Positions 18,971 through 28,554 of a DNA stretch of 64,000 nt are shown here, one piece after another. The notes below the pieces were generated by a model. That model was not told the DNA's origin. It saw only the letters and a list, made by a program, of their open reading frames with translations, and did not search any database. A program made the position numbers and the translations under genes. Source of the DNA: Lachnospiraceae bacterium (GTDB lineage: Bacteria; Bacillota; Clostridia; Lachnospirales; Lachnospiraceae); the NCBI GenBank assembly GCA_017399685.1, contig JAFQBM010000027.1:45133-109132 (forward strand), read 5' to 3'. Numbering within the stretch: the first letter of the stretch is position 1; each line of letters begins with the position of its first letter.

Positions 18971-19348
18971 AACCATCACCCCTAGCCTTAAAGAATACTT
19001 TGTTCGACTTATTTTGTAAAACTGTCTAAAACAACCATAAAACTTCTACGTTTTTTCTGTTGTTTTGAGTAGTTCTATTTTATCACAATTTCATCGAAAT
19101 TCCTATCATTTCTTCTATTCGTAAGAAAATATTTTGTATATTACGTAACCTGTCAGCAAATGTCAGGTTACTGTGAAAAAAACAGATTAACACATAACGC
19201 AGCAATCACTTTTTAAGTCCTTGCTGCGTTATATAAACGATAGAAGATTTATCAATTATGAGGATGAGATAAACGATATTTACCCCATCCTTTCTGCGAA
19301 TTGCTACGCACTCTGTGCTCCCGCAACTTTAACATAAATCATCTTGCT
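18971..19348. other. 378-bp intergenic stretch with three stem-loops
   Basis: No credible coding frame is seen. It holds inverted repeats at 19028-19066 (AAAACAAC arms), 19145-19171 (GTAACCTG arms) and 19194-19232. It separates the ABC transporter 3' end from the NfeD-flotillin 5' end. No clear promoter hexamers could be chosen. Confidence 0.5.
19194..19232 (-). terminator. Probable terminator of the ABC transporter gene
   Basis: A perfect 12-bp stem (19194-19205 with 19221-19232) has a 15-nt loop. A T7 run follows about 13 nt beyond on the minus strand, and a second hairpin comes next at 19145-19171. The spacing to the T-run is longer than ideal. Confidence 0.55.
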
Positions 19349-21700
19349 TTATTCACTTCTTAATGCTTCTACTGCATCTTTCTTTGCTGCCATCTTCGCT
19401 GGGATATGTCCACCAATCATAGTTAATATGGTACTGATGATAACCAATGCAACTGCATGCTTTAATTGAAGATGAGAACAATTTTGTAATTCTGTCATAC
19501 CTTCAATGATTACATTGATTGGGAATGTACATAACCATGCAATGAATACACCTAACGTTCCGGAGAAAATTCCAAGCAGGCAGGTTTCTGCATCAAATAC
19601 ACGGGTAATATCTTTCTTTCTGGCACCTAATGCCTTTAAGATACCGATTTCCTTGGTTCTTTCTAATACTGAAGTATAGGTAATAATACAAATCATAATC
19701 AAACTAACCACAAGCGAAATACTTGCAAAAGCAATCAATACTACTGTAATACCATCCATAATTCCGGAAGTCATGTCTGAAATCGTTCCTGCCAGGTCAG
19801 TATAAACAATCTGGTCGTCGGCTTCTTTTCCTTCATTAAATTGGTCTAAATATTCCAAAATCTTATCTTTGGATTCAAAATCCTTAGGGAATACCAATAC
19901 CATAAATGGTGTAGCATCACCGCCTAAATACGAAACAAACATATCTTTCGTATCTTCGTCTGCAAATTCTTCCATGGACATTACATTGTAATTTACTTCT
20001 TTTTGTGCCTTTACAATGTCAGATTCCATGGCATCGTCAATTACTAATTGGGATAAATCATCACTATATGCAATACCGGTAGCCAGCAATCCCATGTTAG
20101 TTCCTTCCTTCTGACGAACCACACCTGTTATGGTCAAAGTTTTACTTCCCTCAGCCTGATACATTGCTTCATAATCTGTACCTGGCATATAAACATTCGC
20201 ACCATTATAATCTACCTGACTATAATAATCATTATTACCTACTAATTTATATTCTGTACCAACAATATCACTAAACTTAATATTTTCTACATCTTCTGTT
20301 TCGAATCCAAGTGCCATCATAGTATTCACATTAATCTTATTGGAAGGTTCGATTACCAAAATCAAGTCTGTGGCCTGGGTTGGATATTCTCCGGCAAGTA
20401 ATTCATAATTCTTTTCCAGATAGCTTTCTCCTTCATGCAAACTGTTTGGATAACTAGAAAGTCCGATTCCACTCATAGAAGTCATAGAAGACATAGAGGA
20501 TGCGGAAGACATTAAAGAGCCAAACATCACAGGAATATAGGAATCCTCTTTCTTCATTACCAGATTCATATTAACCAAACGAGTATATCCTATACTGGAA
20601 CAAATCTTAGGATCTACTGCCTCAATATAATCAATAAATCCATTCGTGAAATCATTTTTATGGATGATAATGTTCTCCATTGGATCGTATAGTTTTACTT
20701 CATCTGTATCCGGATATTCCACCTCACCCATGGCTTCTGCATGCTGTTGCTGCATTTTTTCCATATCTACTTCTGATGTACTCTGGGTGATAATTACCGG
20801 AAATTCCGACATAGCATCACTTTGATAATTATTAATCTGTGTCTGGAATCCTGTAGATAAACTTAATATAACAGCAATACCTATGATACCAATGCTGGAA
20901 GCAAAGGCAGTTAAAAAGGTTCTTCCCTTCTTGGTCTTTAAGTTATTTAAAGAAAGTCCTAATGCTGTCATAAATTTCATACTGGTTTTCTTTAACTTAA
21001 ACTGGTCTTCCTTCGGTCTTTCCTGATGTGGGTGGGAATCCGAAATAATATTACCATCCTGGAACCGGATAATACGGTCTGCATATTGTTCTGCAAGTTC
21101 CGGATTATGAGTAACCATAATGACAAGACGATCTTTCGCTACTTCTTTGATTAAATCCATAATTTGAACACTGGTTGCAGTATCCAACGCACCAGTAGGC
21201 TCATCACAAAGCAGAATTTCCGGGTCATTTGCCAAAGCTCTGGCAATGGCAACTCTTTGCATCTGACCTCCAGACAGCTGATTCGGTTTCTTATGTACAT
21301 GATTTTTTAAGCCAACCTGTTCCAAAACTTCAAGGGCACGTTTGTGCTTTTCTTCTTTCGAAACACCACTTAAGGTCATACCTAATTCAACATTTTCTAC
21401 AATGCTTAAGTGCATAATCAAATTATAACTTTGAAATACAAATCCAATGGAATTATTGCGGTATGCATCCCAATCTGTTTCTTTAAAATCTTTTGTTTTC
21501 TTTCCCTTAATTACCAAGTCACCGGAATCATAACGATCCAATCCACCAATAATATTCAGGCAGGTGGTTTTTCCCGAACCACTGGTGCCTAAGATGGCAA
21601 CGAATTCTTTTTCACGAAAGGCAACACTGATATCATTCAATGCTACTGTGTCAATATCACCAACATGATATACCTTACGTATATGCTTTAATTCTAACAT
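19349..21700 (-). CDS. MacB-like ABC transporter, fused ATPase and FtsX permease
   Basis: Single-chain mechanotransmission-type ABC transporter. The ATPase spans about residues 1-230, with Walker A GTSGSGKT near 36, signature LSGGQ near 142 and Walker B LLCDEPTGALD near 160. A first membrane helix near 270 is followed by a large extracytoplasmic domain of about 370 residues with Met/Ser-rich stretches. Three C-terminal FtsX helices contain RTKEIGILKALGA. Such proteins move or sense peptides or lipoproteins at the membrane; the substrate is unknown. GGAGGAAGC precedes the ATG, and no two-component genes are adjacent. Confidence 0.9.
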   Translation of the reverse strand: MLELKHIRKVYHVGDIDTVALNDISVAFREKEFVAILGTSGSGKTTCLNIIGGLDRYDSGDLVIKGKKTKDFKETDWDAYRNNSIGFVFQSYNLIMHLSIVENVELGMTLSGVSKEEKHKRALEVLEQVGLKNHVHKKPNQLSGGQMQRVAIARALANDPEILLCDEPTGALDTATSVQIMDLIKEVAKDRLVIMVTHNPELAEQYADRIIRFQDGNIISDSHPHQERPKEDQFKLKKTSMKFMTALGLSLNNLKTKKGRTFLTAFASSIGIIGIAVILSLSTGFQTQINNYQSDAMSEFPVIITQSTSEVDMEKMQQQHAEAMGEVEYPDTDEVKLYDPMENIIIHKNDFTNGFIDYIEAVDPKICSSIGYTRLVNMNLVMKKEDSYIPVMFGSLMSSASSMSSMTSMSGIGLSSYPNSLHEGESYLEKNYELLAGEYPTQATDLILVIEPSNKINVNTMMALGFETEDVENIKFSDIVGTEYKLVGNNDYYSQVDYNGANVYMPGTDYEAMYQAEGSKTLTITGVVRQKEGTNMGLLATGIAYSDDLSQLVIDDAMESDIVKAQKEVNYNVMSMEEFADEDTKDMFVSYLGGDATPFMVLVFPKDFESKDKILEYLDQFNEGKEADDQIVYTDLAGTISDMTSGIMDGITVVLIAFASISLVVSLIMICIITYTSVLERTKEIGILKALGARKKDITRVFDAETCLLGIFSGTLGVFIAWLCTFPINVIIEGMTELQNCSHLQLKHAVALVIISTILTMIGGHIPAKMAAKKDAVEALRSE

Positions 21701-21745
21701 ATGCTTCCTCCTATATTTTCCCTTTTATTCTTTCTCACAACTTTT

Positions 21746-21774
21746 AGGTTACTATCTTTTCTTTTTTCTGTCAA
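21746..21774 (-). promoter_or_regulatory. Candidate promoter of the ABC transporter gene
   Basis: On the minus strand TTGACA (21769-21774) lies 17 nt from TAACCT (21746-21751). The -35 box is perfect and the -10 box poor. It sits 46 bp upstream of the start codon. Confidence 0.4.
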
Positions 21775-21913
21775 TGATTCTGATAAATTTTCACAAAATT
21801 TTCTTAAATCACTCCATATAAAATAAAAAGAAAGTAACATAAACACGATAGAGGCGGTTTCCAAGATATGTCATGAATAATTGAGGCATAGCATCATTTA
21901 GGGAAAAGAAAAA

Positions 21914-21934
21914 GGAGTAGAACGAATCTACTCC
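21914..21934 (-). terminator. Terminator of the type IV pilus locus
   Basis: The stem GGAGTAG (21914-21920) pairs with CTACTCC (21928-21934) and on the minus strand is followed by TTTTTCTTTT, a good U-tract. It lies about 100 bp past the stop of the giant secreted protein. Apart from this hairpin and the transporter promoter, nothing else is recognised in the 331-bp gap 21701-22031. Confidence 0.8.
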
Positions 21935-22031
21935 CTCTCTTTTCTCAATTTTTCAATAAAATTGAGAATATATCAATATTTTTAAGTTTTCATTCACTTA
22001 TTCATCCCATGCTTCTGATGAATCATATTGA

Positions 22032-25000
22032 TTAATTTAATTCCCATAAATTCATATCAATTACACCTTCTGTCCTGATACGAATCGTATATACAGAATT
22101 AAGTGACTTAGAACTTTGTTGATCTGTAAATACTGTTGAAACCTGACCAGCCCTAACTTCAGTCATGGAATATGGGAATCGGTCAAAAATCTGAAGTGAA
22201 ATATGGGTAGTATCCGTTACATCATCGAAGTATTCCTGTTTCAACTGCAATGCAGTCATGTAACGGGTTTCACCATTCTTCAGTAAGTCATAATAAATAT
22301 ATCCATCTGTAGCATTACCATATTTCACAATACCAAGTAAAGTATCTTCACTGCTGTTATAACCTTCACCGTTAGGATTTGCATCTACATAGATAAGACC
22401 AGTAAAGTAACGGTCTGGTAAATCGTCAATTACCTTCAAATCGTATTGGAATACTGAACCTATAGAAGATACAATTGCCTGAGCATCTACCTTTGTACCT
22501 GGTTCATTAATCTTAGCAGCATCTGAAGTATCAATACCATCTCCTGATACATTGATAATCGGTGGGTTATTCATAGCATTGAAGGATAAGAATACTGTAT
22601 TGATAAATAACTTTCTTTCGTAGTTATTATCATAGTTAGGAGTAATCTCACTATGTCCAGCACCAGTATATGTTACATTTTTATTTGAATAAATATAGTA
22701 ACTATTTCTACCATCATTTGGATTTATGGTATAATAACTGACTTCTGGGGTTCTATTTAAACCTTCATTTCTAGTAGTCATACTCTTTACATATTCCGTA
22801 CTTGATGAGGAATCTAAACAATACCACACCGTAGTAGATTCAATATCCAAATCCAGCTGTGCATACTGTGCATGTGTTGTATCAATTCTAAATCTTTCTG
22901 GCAGTGCAAAAGGATATCTGGTAATAATACCATCATTGGTTACACGTGCAAATTGAGTATTATTATATGCACCCACATAACCATCATTTTTATATGGTGA
23001 GGTGTCATAACCAATGCTTGATCCTCTCCAAGTTTCAGGTCCAATTCTCCAACCTAGACAAGCATCTGTCTGTCCTCCATAAACTCCTGACATAAAGGAA
23101 GTGGAAGGACCGTAATTAACGCCATAGTCTGTATAAAATTCTGTTCCATCCATACTATTCGTATAAGGATCTCCAGCATCTAATGTAAAGAAGCGTGCCG
23201 CACCATATACATATCGAACACTGGAATCATAAATTGGGTCACCTGGATTGTAATAATGACTCATATTATATGACCAAGAGGTAGACATGGATCTTACATG
23301 ATAATCCGGATCCGCCATTCCATCTCCAAGTCCATATGCATCTGCATTATATCTTGCACCGGAATTTACAATACCAATATTATCATGACTACAAAGCAAA
23401 CTATTTACTTCTGAGAATTTTATTAATTCTGCACAGGCTACCTTGGTAAAGTCTTTGTTACTATAAGAATCCGAAAAACCAATTACAATCATATCATAAG
23501 TATCAATTAACCAGTTTTCATTTCTTACTGAACTTGCGACTGCATAAGAATTATCCCATGCTTTGTGACAAAATTCTTCCGCCGTCAAAATTTCCAAATT
23601 AATATCAAAATAATCTTTAAATACAAACTCATCCATCCAGTTTCCTGTATTTCGCGTACCATCGAATTTACTAATACCAAATTCATGCTCATGGTCATTG
23701 GCAGCATAATTTCGTGCATCACATTTTACGCACATTTCCAAATTACACCATCTGATAGGTACAATTTGTAATACATCCAATTCTTCTATCTGATCTGCCG
23801 CCTTATCATAGCCTGCATAACCTAACTGGCTAACCTGTGTTATGGCACCAGCTGCATTGGTGTAAGTTGCTTCCAACTTCCATGACAAAATACCAAAGAA
23901 AGTATCTACCAACTCATATTCCATAAACTTGTTCTTATCTACACCAGTTCGATAGTTTTGAGTATTATATATTTCTTCTTCTGAAAAACGTCCATCCATA
24001 TCTACGTCAAAATATAGATTTACTTCGTAATCTATGTTATTACCCGCTTCACTACCGATGTTATATTCTACCGAAAACTTATGTCCATTTGCAGCATAAG
24101 CTTCCTTTGGTAAAGAATCCTGATATTCAATCGGTTCAGAAATAATATTTAAAGTAGGTCTAATAATGGAAGATTCTGAATTAATGGTGTCCACAATTAA
24201 ACTCTTTGTCGCATCATTATATACTGTTTTACCATTTACTTCTTTGACATCATCATAATCAAAACCTGTTAAAATATTATCATAACCGCCTGTGTTTTTC
24301 TTCGTAGAGATATCATTCAACATAATTCCCATATAAGAAACCGGATCAATACGATGAGAAACGTTATTTTGTTCATTGATTACTTCTGACTCAATTAATA
24401 CCGGTCTACCAGAATTAATATAGTTATATAATTCCTGTTGTTTTGTATAGGATAAATCCATACCAGAAGTAACATAAACAAATTTATTATTTGAATTTCT
24501 TTGTAAACCAATTAATACATTGGATGCTCCTGGTGTTGCACCAGTATCATAATATGGAGCATCTCTCAGTGTAATATCTCCGGTATGGAAATACATATCA
24601 TAGGCATGTTGATTGTCTACTGTCATCTTACGATAATACTTTGAATTACTTAGTGAAGTATTATTTTTAAATTCTCTTAAGGCGGATACATCACCACCGA
24701 TAACAACTAAATCGTAAGTATTAACCAAATCATCAACCTTACAGTTTAATTCGCTAACAGTATAATTATCAATATTTATCTTGCTTTCATCAATACCAAT
24801 CAAATCTGCAATTTTTGATTTTGTGATATGATAACTATAAATTCCAGTTTCAGTTACGATATTGTAATTCACTCTGCTAAATCCACCTTCGGAATTATAC
24901 ATATCCTTTGCATATCCATTAAATACATAAAGATTACCATACGCATCTTCATATAAAAAGTAACCGGAATTTGGAGCAACATATAATGTAAATGGTCCGG

Positions 25001-27263
25001 AAGGGTTTACACCATCACTTAATGTCACATTTTCCTTATACTCTTCGTATACAAAGAAATCATTTACATAATCTGTACCCACTGATGCCTTATAGGAAAC
25101 ATATTTTATCGGGTCGCCAATCGCTGTCATTTCATCATAAAAAGTAGAGACTACATTAACAGTACCTGAACTTCTCTGGTACCATACTTCGGATTTGCTT
25201 ATAAAAAGCTTCTTAGATGAACTGGTATTGGTATAAACCACTTCATACTTACCATTAGAGTATTGTGCTCTTGTAAAATTAAACGTATCACCTGAATATT
25301 GAATAGAACCATATACAGGACGAATGCCAAGGTCAGAAGCATTTGAAACATTTACTGCCTTATCTGCGTATGTATTGGATTGAACCAATAATGCAGTAGA
25401 TTCTTGTACTACAAAATCCTGGCTGGTATTTCTTGCAAAGTAATATCCGCCATTACCATCTGTATAAACACCTAGCATTCTGCCGTTATATGAAAAGCTG
25501 CCATCCGCATTTATCGTTCCTTGTGGCTTAAACATAAAATTATATGTTTTACCACCAGAAGAATAAACTCTTTCTTCCATTGATACAGATGTATTGTTTC
25601 CTTTATAATACCCAGATATATACTGATCTGTATTTTTATACGGAACAGGTGCAGCCGGCTGGATTTCCAATACGTTAAACTTACGATCTGAGGAAGATGG
25701 TAAGATTCCCTTATAAGCTGCTGTATTAATCATAGCTTGAATTGTAGAAATCTTAGCAGTATCCAATCCTGAATCAGAAAGGAATAAATAATCAATTAAT
25801 ACTACGTTAGAGTACTTTGACTGCAATGTAGTTGTATTAATGATATTTTTAATAATATTATAAGCATAGTCTACTGCCAAAGTAGAATGATTTCCATTTC
25901 CCTCAGCATTATATGTAGTTCCGATAGACTGTTCATAATACAAATACTGTTTTGCACCAGTACCCTGTGAAGCATAAGCTGATAATAAAGCTTTTTCACT
26001 TTCTGTAATATCATTGGTTACTAAAGTAGTATAATCTGCACTTTCGATATTAATGAATACTGCCGCATATCCTGATAAATCTGTTGGAATAGAACCAGGA
26101 GTACAAATTTCTACATCAATAGTACCACCCAAAGAATCATCTGCTAAAAATACACTAGCTAAACGGGTTACATTATGATAATAGTATTCATAATCTTCAT
26201 TTCCCTCGTCATCTGTAGTTGTCACAATATAAGTCTCGGGTACTGTCGCTTCTTCTTCAGCCAACTGTTGTAATGGGGTTTTTTCTCCATCTGCCGGCAA
26301 CTGTGGTACAATTTCCAATAACTTATAATTTGTAGTAGATACAATAGCAGCATTTCCTTCATCATCTGTTCCAAGCACTGGTGTATTATCATAGTTTGGA
26401 TATCCCCAGTTTGAAGAACCGCCTAAATATGAAATAATTTGTTCTGTACCACTAAGCACATTATCATTAAGAGGAAATACATAATGACAATCGGACGAAT
26501 ACAAAGCCGATGGACTAAAATGCTTTGTTGGAAAGTCTGTTGCTGCCAACTCAGCAATTTTTAAATTTATCGGGTCATCCGGGTCAATGATTGAGCTTCC
26601 TGGTAAAGTTGCAGGATTTAAATACTTATAAATATTATAATCCATTAACAATGGGGCAGATTCTGAAGTAACATATTCTAAAAATGCTTCCTGACCATTT
26701 GCTGAAAAGTCATAAGTTTCAAAGAACATATTCGCAGTATCTGTTTCTACGTTTGTAAGTGGAGTTGCACCCGTCTTATCATAATCATCTGTATTATTTA
26801 CATATACCAAATCAAAAGATAATAGGTACTCTAAAATTGCTTCTTTGCTTCCATCACCTTGTGCACACAAAGTACTTGCTGTCACACGGGTTAAAGGTGT
26901 TTTATCACCAGGTACACTGACACCATCACAAGTTAAAACTTCGCTTGCAAACATACCAGACTCTACATAAGTTGAAAATGTAGTACTTGGAATGGTGGTG
27001 GTAGCTTCACCAGGTAAAATTTCAAGAATCTTAAAACTGGTGGCTCCTGTCGCCAAGTTTGCATTTGTTACGATGGTCTGTAAATTGGAGTTATAACAAC
27101 TTTGGATTCTTTCAATATTCGTTAATTCCTCAGCACCACCAAGAACAATAGGGTCTTGAGGTGCATTGAAATCATCTGCGGATGAGAAAGTAGTTGCTAA
27201 TAATCCAACAAGCAAAGTAACACAAAGTGCCAAAGCAGCAAATTTTCTTTTTTTGTTTTTCAT
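22032..27263 (-). CDS. Giant secreted DUF5057-type protein ending the pilus locus
   Basis: 1743-residue exported protein. A Sec signal peptide (KNKKRK, hydrophobic core, then ATTFSSADD) is clear. Four copies of an LEIxP-type strand motif occur: FKILEILPG near residue 75, YKLLEIVPQ near 312, FNVLEIQPA near 529 and LDVLQIVPI near 1159. Several are followed by YDxVxIG-like strands (about 151, 399, 849, 1256), suggesting repeated Rossmann or GATase-like units. I match it to DUF5057 from memory. There is no sortase motif, C-terminal helix or prepilin site. It starts 21 bp after the last pseudopilin, so it probably functions with the pilus, for example as a surface or tip component; that is inference. 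Confidence 0.75.
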   Translation of the reverse strand: MKNKKRKFAALALCVTLLVGLLATTFSSADDFNAPQDPIVLGGAEELTNIERIQSCYNSNLQTIVTNANLATGATSFKILEILPGEATTTIPSTTFSTYVESGMFASEVLTCDGVSVPGDKTPLTRVTASTLCAQGDGSKEAILEYLLSFDLVYVNNTDDYDKTGATPLTNVETDTANMFFETYDFSANGQEAFLEYVTSESAPLLMDYNIYKYLNPATLPGSSIIDPDDPINLKIAELAATDFPTKHFSPSALYSSDCHYVFPLNDNVLSGTEQIISYLGGSSNWGYPNYDNTPVLGTDDEGNAAIVSTTNYKLLEIVPQLPADGEKTPLQQLAEEEATVPETYIVTTTDDEGNEDYEYYYHNVTRLASVFLADDSLGGTIDVEICTPGSIPTDLSGYAAVFINIESADYTTLVTNDITESEKALLSAYASQGTGAKQYLYYEQSIGTTYNAEGNGNHSTLAVDYAYNIIKNIINTTTLQSKYSNVVLIDYLFLSDSGLDTAKISTIQAMINTAAYKGILPSSSDRKFNVLEIQPAAPVPYKNTDQYISGYYKGNNTSVSMEERVYSSGGKTYNFMFKPQGTINADGSFSYNGRMLGVYTDGNGGYYFARNTSQDFVVQESTALLVQSNTYADKAVNVSNASDLGIRPVYGSIQYSGDTFNFTRAQYSNGKYEVVYTNTSSSKKLFISKSEVWYQRSSGTVNVVSTFYDEMTAIGDPIKYVSYKASVGTDYVNDFFVYEEYKENVTLSDGVNPSGPFTLYVAPNSGYFLYEDAYGNLYVFNGYAKDMYNSEGGFSRVNYNIVTETGIYSYHITKSKIADLIGIDESKINIDNYTVSELNCKVDDLVNTYDLVVIGGDVSALREFKNNTSLSNSKYYRKMTVDNQHAYDMYFHTGDITLRDAPYYDTGATPGASNVLIGLQRNSNNKFVYVTSGMDLSYTKQQELYNYINSGRPVLIESEVINEQNNVSHRIDPVSYMGIMLNDISTKKNTGGYDNILTGFDYDDVKEVNGKTVYNDATKSLIVDTINSESSIIRPTLNIISEPIEYQDSLPKEAYAANGHKFSVEYNIGSEAGNNIDYEVNLYFDVDMDGRFSEEEIYNTQNYRTGVDKNKFMEYELVDTFFGILSWKLEATYTNAAGAITQVSQLGYAGYDKAADQIEELDVLQIVPIRWCNLEMCVKCDARNYAANDHEHEFGISKFDGTRNTGNWMDEFVFKDYFDINLEILTAEEFCHKAWDNSYAVASSVRNENWLIDTYDMIVIGFSDSYSNKDFTKVACAELIKFSEVNSLLCSHDNIGIVNSGARYNADAYGLGDGMADPDYHVRSMSTSWSYNMSHYYNPGDPIYDSSVRYVYGAARFFTLDAGDPYTNSMDGTEFYTDYGVNYGPSTSFMSGVYGGQTDACLGWRIGPETWRGSSIGYDTSPYKNDGYVGAYNNTQFARVTNDGIITRYPFALPERFRIDTTHAQYAQLDLDIESTTVWYCLDSSSSTEYVKSMTTRNEGLNRTPEVSYYTINPNDGRNSYYIYSNKNVTYTGAGHSEITPNYDNNYERKLFINTVFLSFNAMNNPPIINVSGDGIDTSDAAKINEPGTKVDAQAIVSSIGSVFQYDLKVIDDLPDRYFTGLIYVDANPNGEGYNSSEDTLLGIVKYGNATDGYIYYDLLKNGETRYMTALQLKQEYFDDVTDTTHISLQIFDRFPYSMTEVRAGQVSTVFTDQQSSKSLNSVYTIRIRTEGVIDMNLWELN

Positions 27264-27284
27264 TCTTAACTCTCCTTTCTATCC

Positions 27285-27965
27285 TTATTCTTCAAAAAAT
27301 ATGTTGTCGTTTCGAATCAAAATATCATTTTCTATCATGAAGTTACGGTCAATGCTGTCATTTCTAAACTCCATAGTTAATCGAATGATATTAGAATCCA
27401 TTCTTGTTAAATCAACTTTAAAATTAATACATTTACTTGAAATAAGGTTGTTTGCATTTGTGGATGTATCCGGTAAATAAATCGTCATAGGATCTGCACC
27501 ACCTGTAGTAGTTGTGGTAACACCATTTAAATAAACGCTCTTATTTGCGGCATCATAAACGATTGTTTCTTTTCCTGTGAAAATATAAGCAATATCACCT
27601 TTCCAGTTCGCCATATATTTTGCATCTGTGGTATCTTCAATGGATATATCCTTATATTCCTTATAAATTGTATTCGGAATTGGGTCTTCTTTTACCATCA
27701 CCCAGGTATCAGAGTTGAATGTTGCTTTGATTTCCAGGCTCTTAGCACCATCCTGGAAAATATTTGCATTCTTAAGAGCATCTGAAACGGTCCGAAATAC
27801 CGTCTGGGATTCATTTTGTAATTTGGTTTCTTTCTTTGTTCTTCCGTAATACGTGGTAGAAGACTGCATAAATGCTGCTATACCCAGGAAGAGAATCGAT
27901 ATAATTGCAACTGCAACGATAATTTCAATCAAAGAAAGACCTTTGTTATTTTTTATCTGTTTCAT
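27285..27965 (-). CDS. Type IV pseudopilin, PilW/GspJ-like
   Basis: Minor pilin-like protein of 226 residues. The class III leader ends in KG, followed by LSLIEIIVAVAII: the prepilin peptidase site with Glu at +5 and a 20-residue hydrophobic helix. The globular domain has no recognised signature. The position among other pseudopilins and the early hydrophilic region (YYGRTKKETKLQNE) fit a PilW/GspJ-type priming subunit. GGAGGGG precedes the ATG; the upstream gene ends 11 bp away. Confidence 0.85.
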   Translation of the reverse strand: MKQIKNNKGLSLIEIIVAVAIISILFLGIAAFMQSSTTYYGRTKKETKLQNESQTVFRTVSDALKNANIFQDGAKSLEIKATFNSDTWVMVKEDPIPNTIYKEYKDISIEDTTDAKYMANWKGDIAYIFTGKETIVYDAANKSVYLNGVTTTTTGGADPMTIYLPDTSTNANNLISSKCINFKVDLTRMDSNIIRLTMEFRNDSIDRNFMIENDILIRNDNIFFEE

Positions 27966-27976
27966 TCTATCCCCTC

Positions 27977-28534
27977 CTAGTTATAGTCTACAATACGACC
28001 TGTGGTACAACTAACGGAAAATGATTTTTCCGAAGAAGAATTGCTTACATATAAAGTCAACTGACCAGCTTTTGTATTTGTTTTATTGTTCATCAATCTT
28101 CCATCACTACGGTCAAAATGAATAATCAAAGGACTGCTTTCTGTAATCTGCACTTTATTGGTGCCACCATCAAAAGAATAATAGTATTCCATGTTTGAAC
28201 TAAGTAACACTTTCTCCTCTATGGTTGCCTTAATATCATCATTTGTAATTGTTGCTGTACTAAGATTTAACATTTTACTACGGTCTAGTTCAAAAATTGC
28301 AAAATAATATTCATCCGCCGTACTATCGTAATAAATAGCACCTGTGGTTAAATCTGAACTGGTAAGTGTCTTTTCTCTCAGATTAATTACCTGTGACTGT
28401 AGCAAATCGTATTGTTTTTTAACTCTGGCTCTTCTTAAAGAACTAACAGATAGCACCGTTCCTGAAGTAATGATTGCAATCAAGGCTATCACAACAACGA
28501 CTTCTATCATTGTCATACCTTTATTATTCTTCAT
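27977..28534 (-). CDS. Type IV pseudopilin, GspH/FimT-like
   Basis: Minor pilin-like protein of 185 residues. A six-residue leader (MKNNKG) is followed by MTMIEVVVVIALIAII, with Glu at +5. The start of the mature chain (SLRRARVKKQYDLLQSQV) resembles GspH/FimT pseudopilins, and the C-terminus is beta-rich with DGRLM and TGRI strands typical of that fold. It lies 20 bp after the giant PilX/GspK-like gene. It presumably joins the tip complex that primes pilus assembly. Confidence 0.82.
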   Translation of the reverse strand: MKNNKGMTMIEVVVVIALIAIITSGTVLSVSSLRRARVKKQYDLLQSQVINLREKTLTSSDLTTGAIYYDSTADEYYFAIFELDRSKMLNLSTATITNDDIKATIEEKVLLSSNMEYYYSFDGGTNKVQITESSPLIIHFDRSDGRLMNNKTNTKAGQLTLYVSNSSSEKSFSVSCTTGRIVDYN

Positions 28535-28554
28535 AATACCACCATCCTTTGTCC

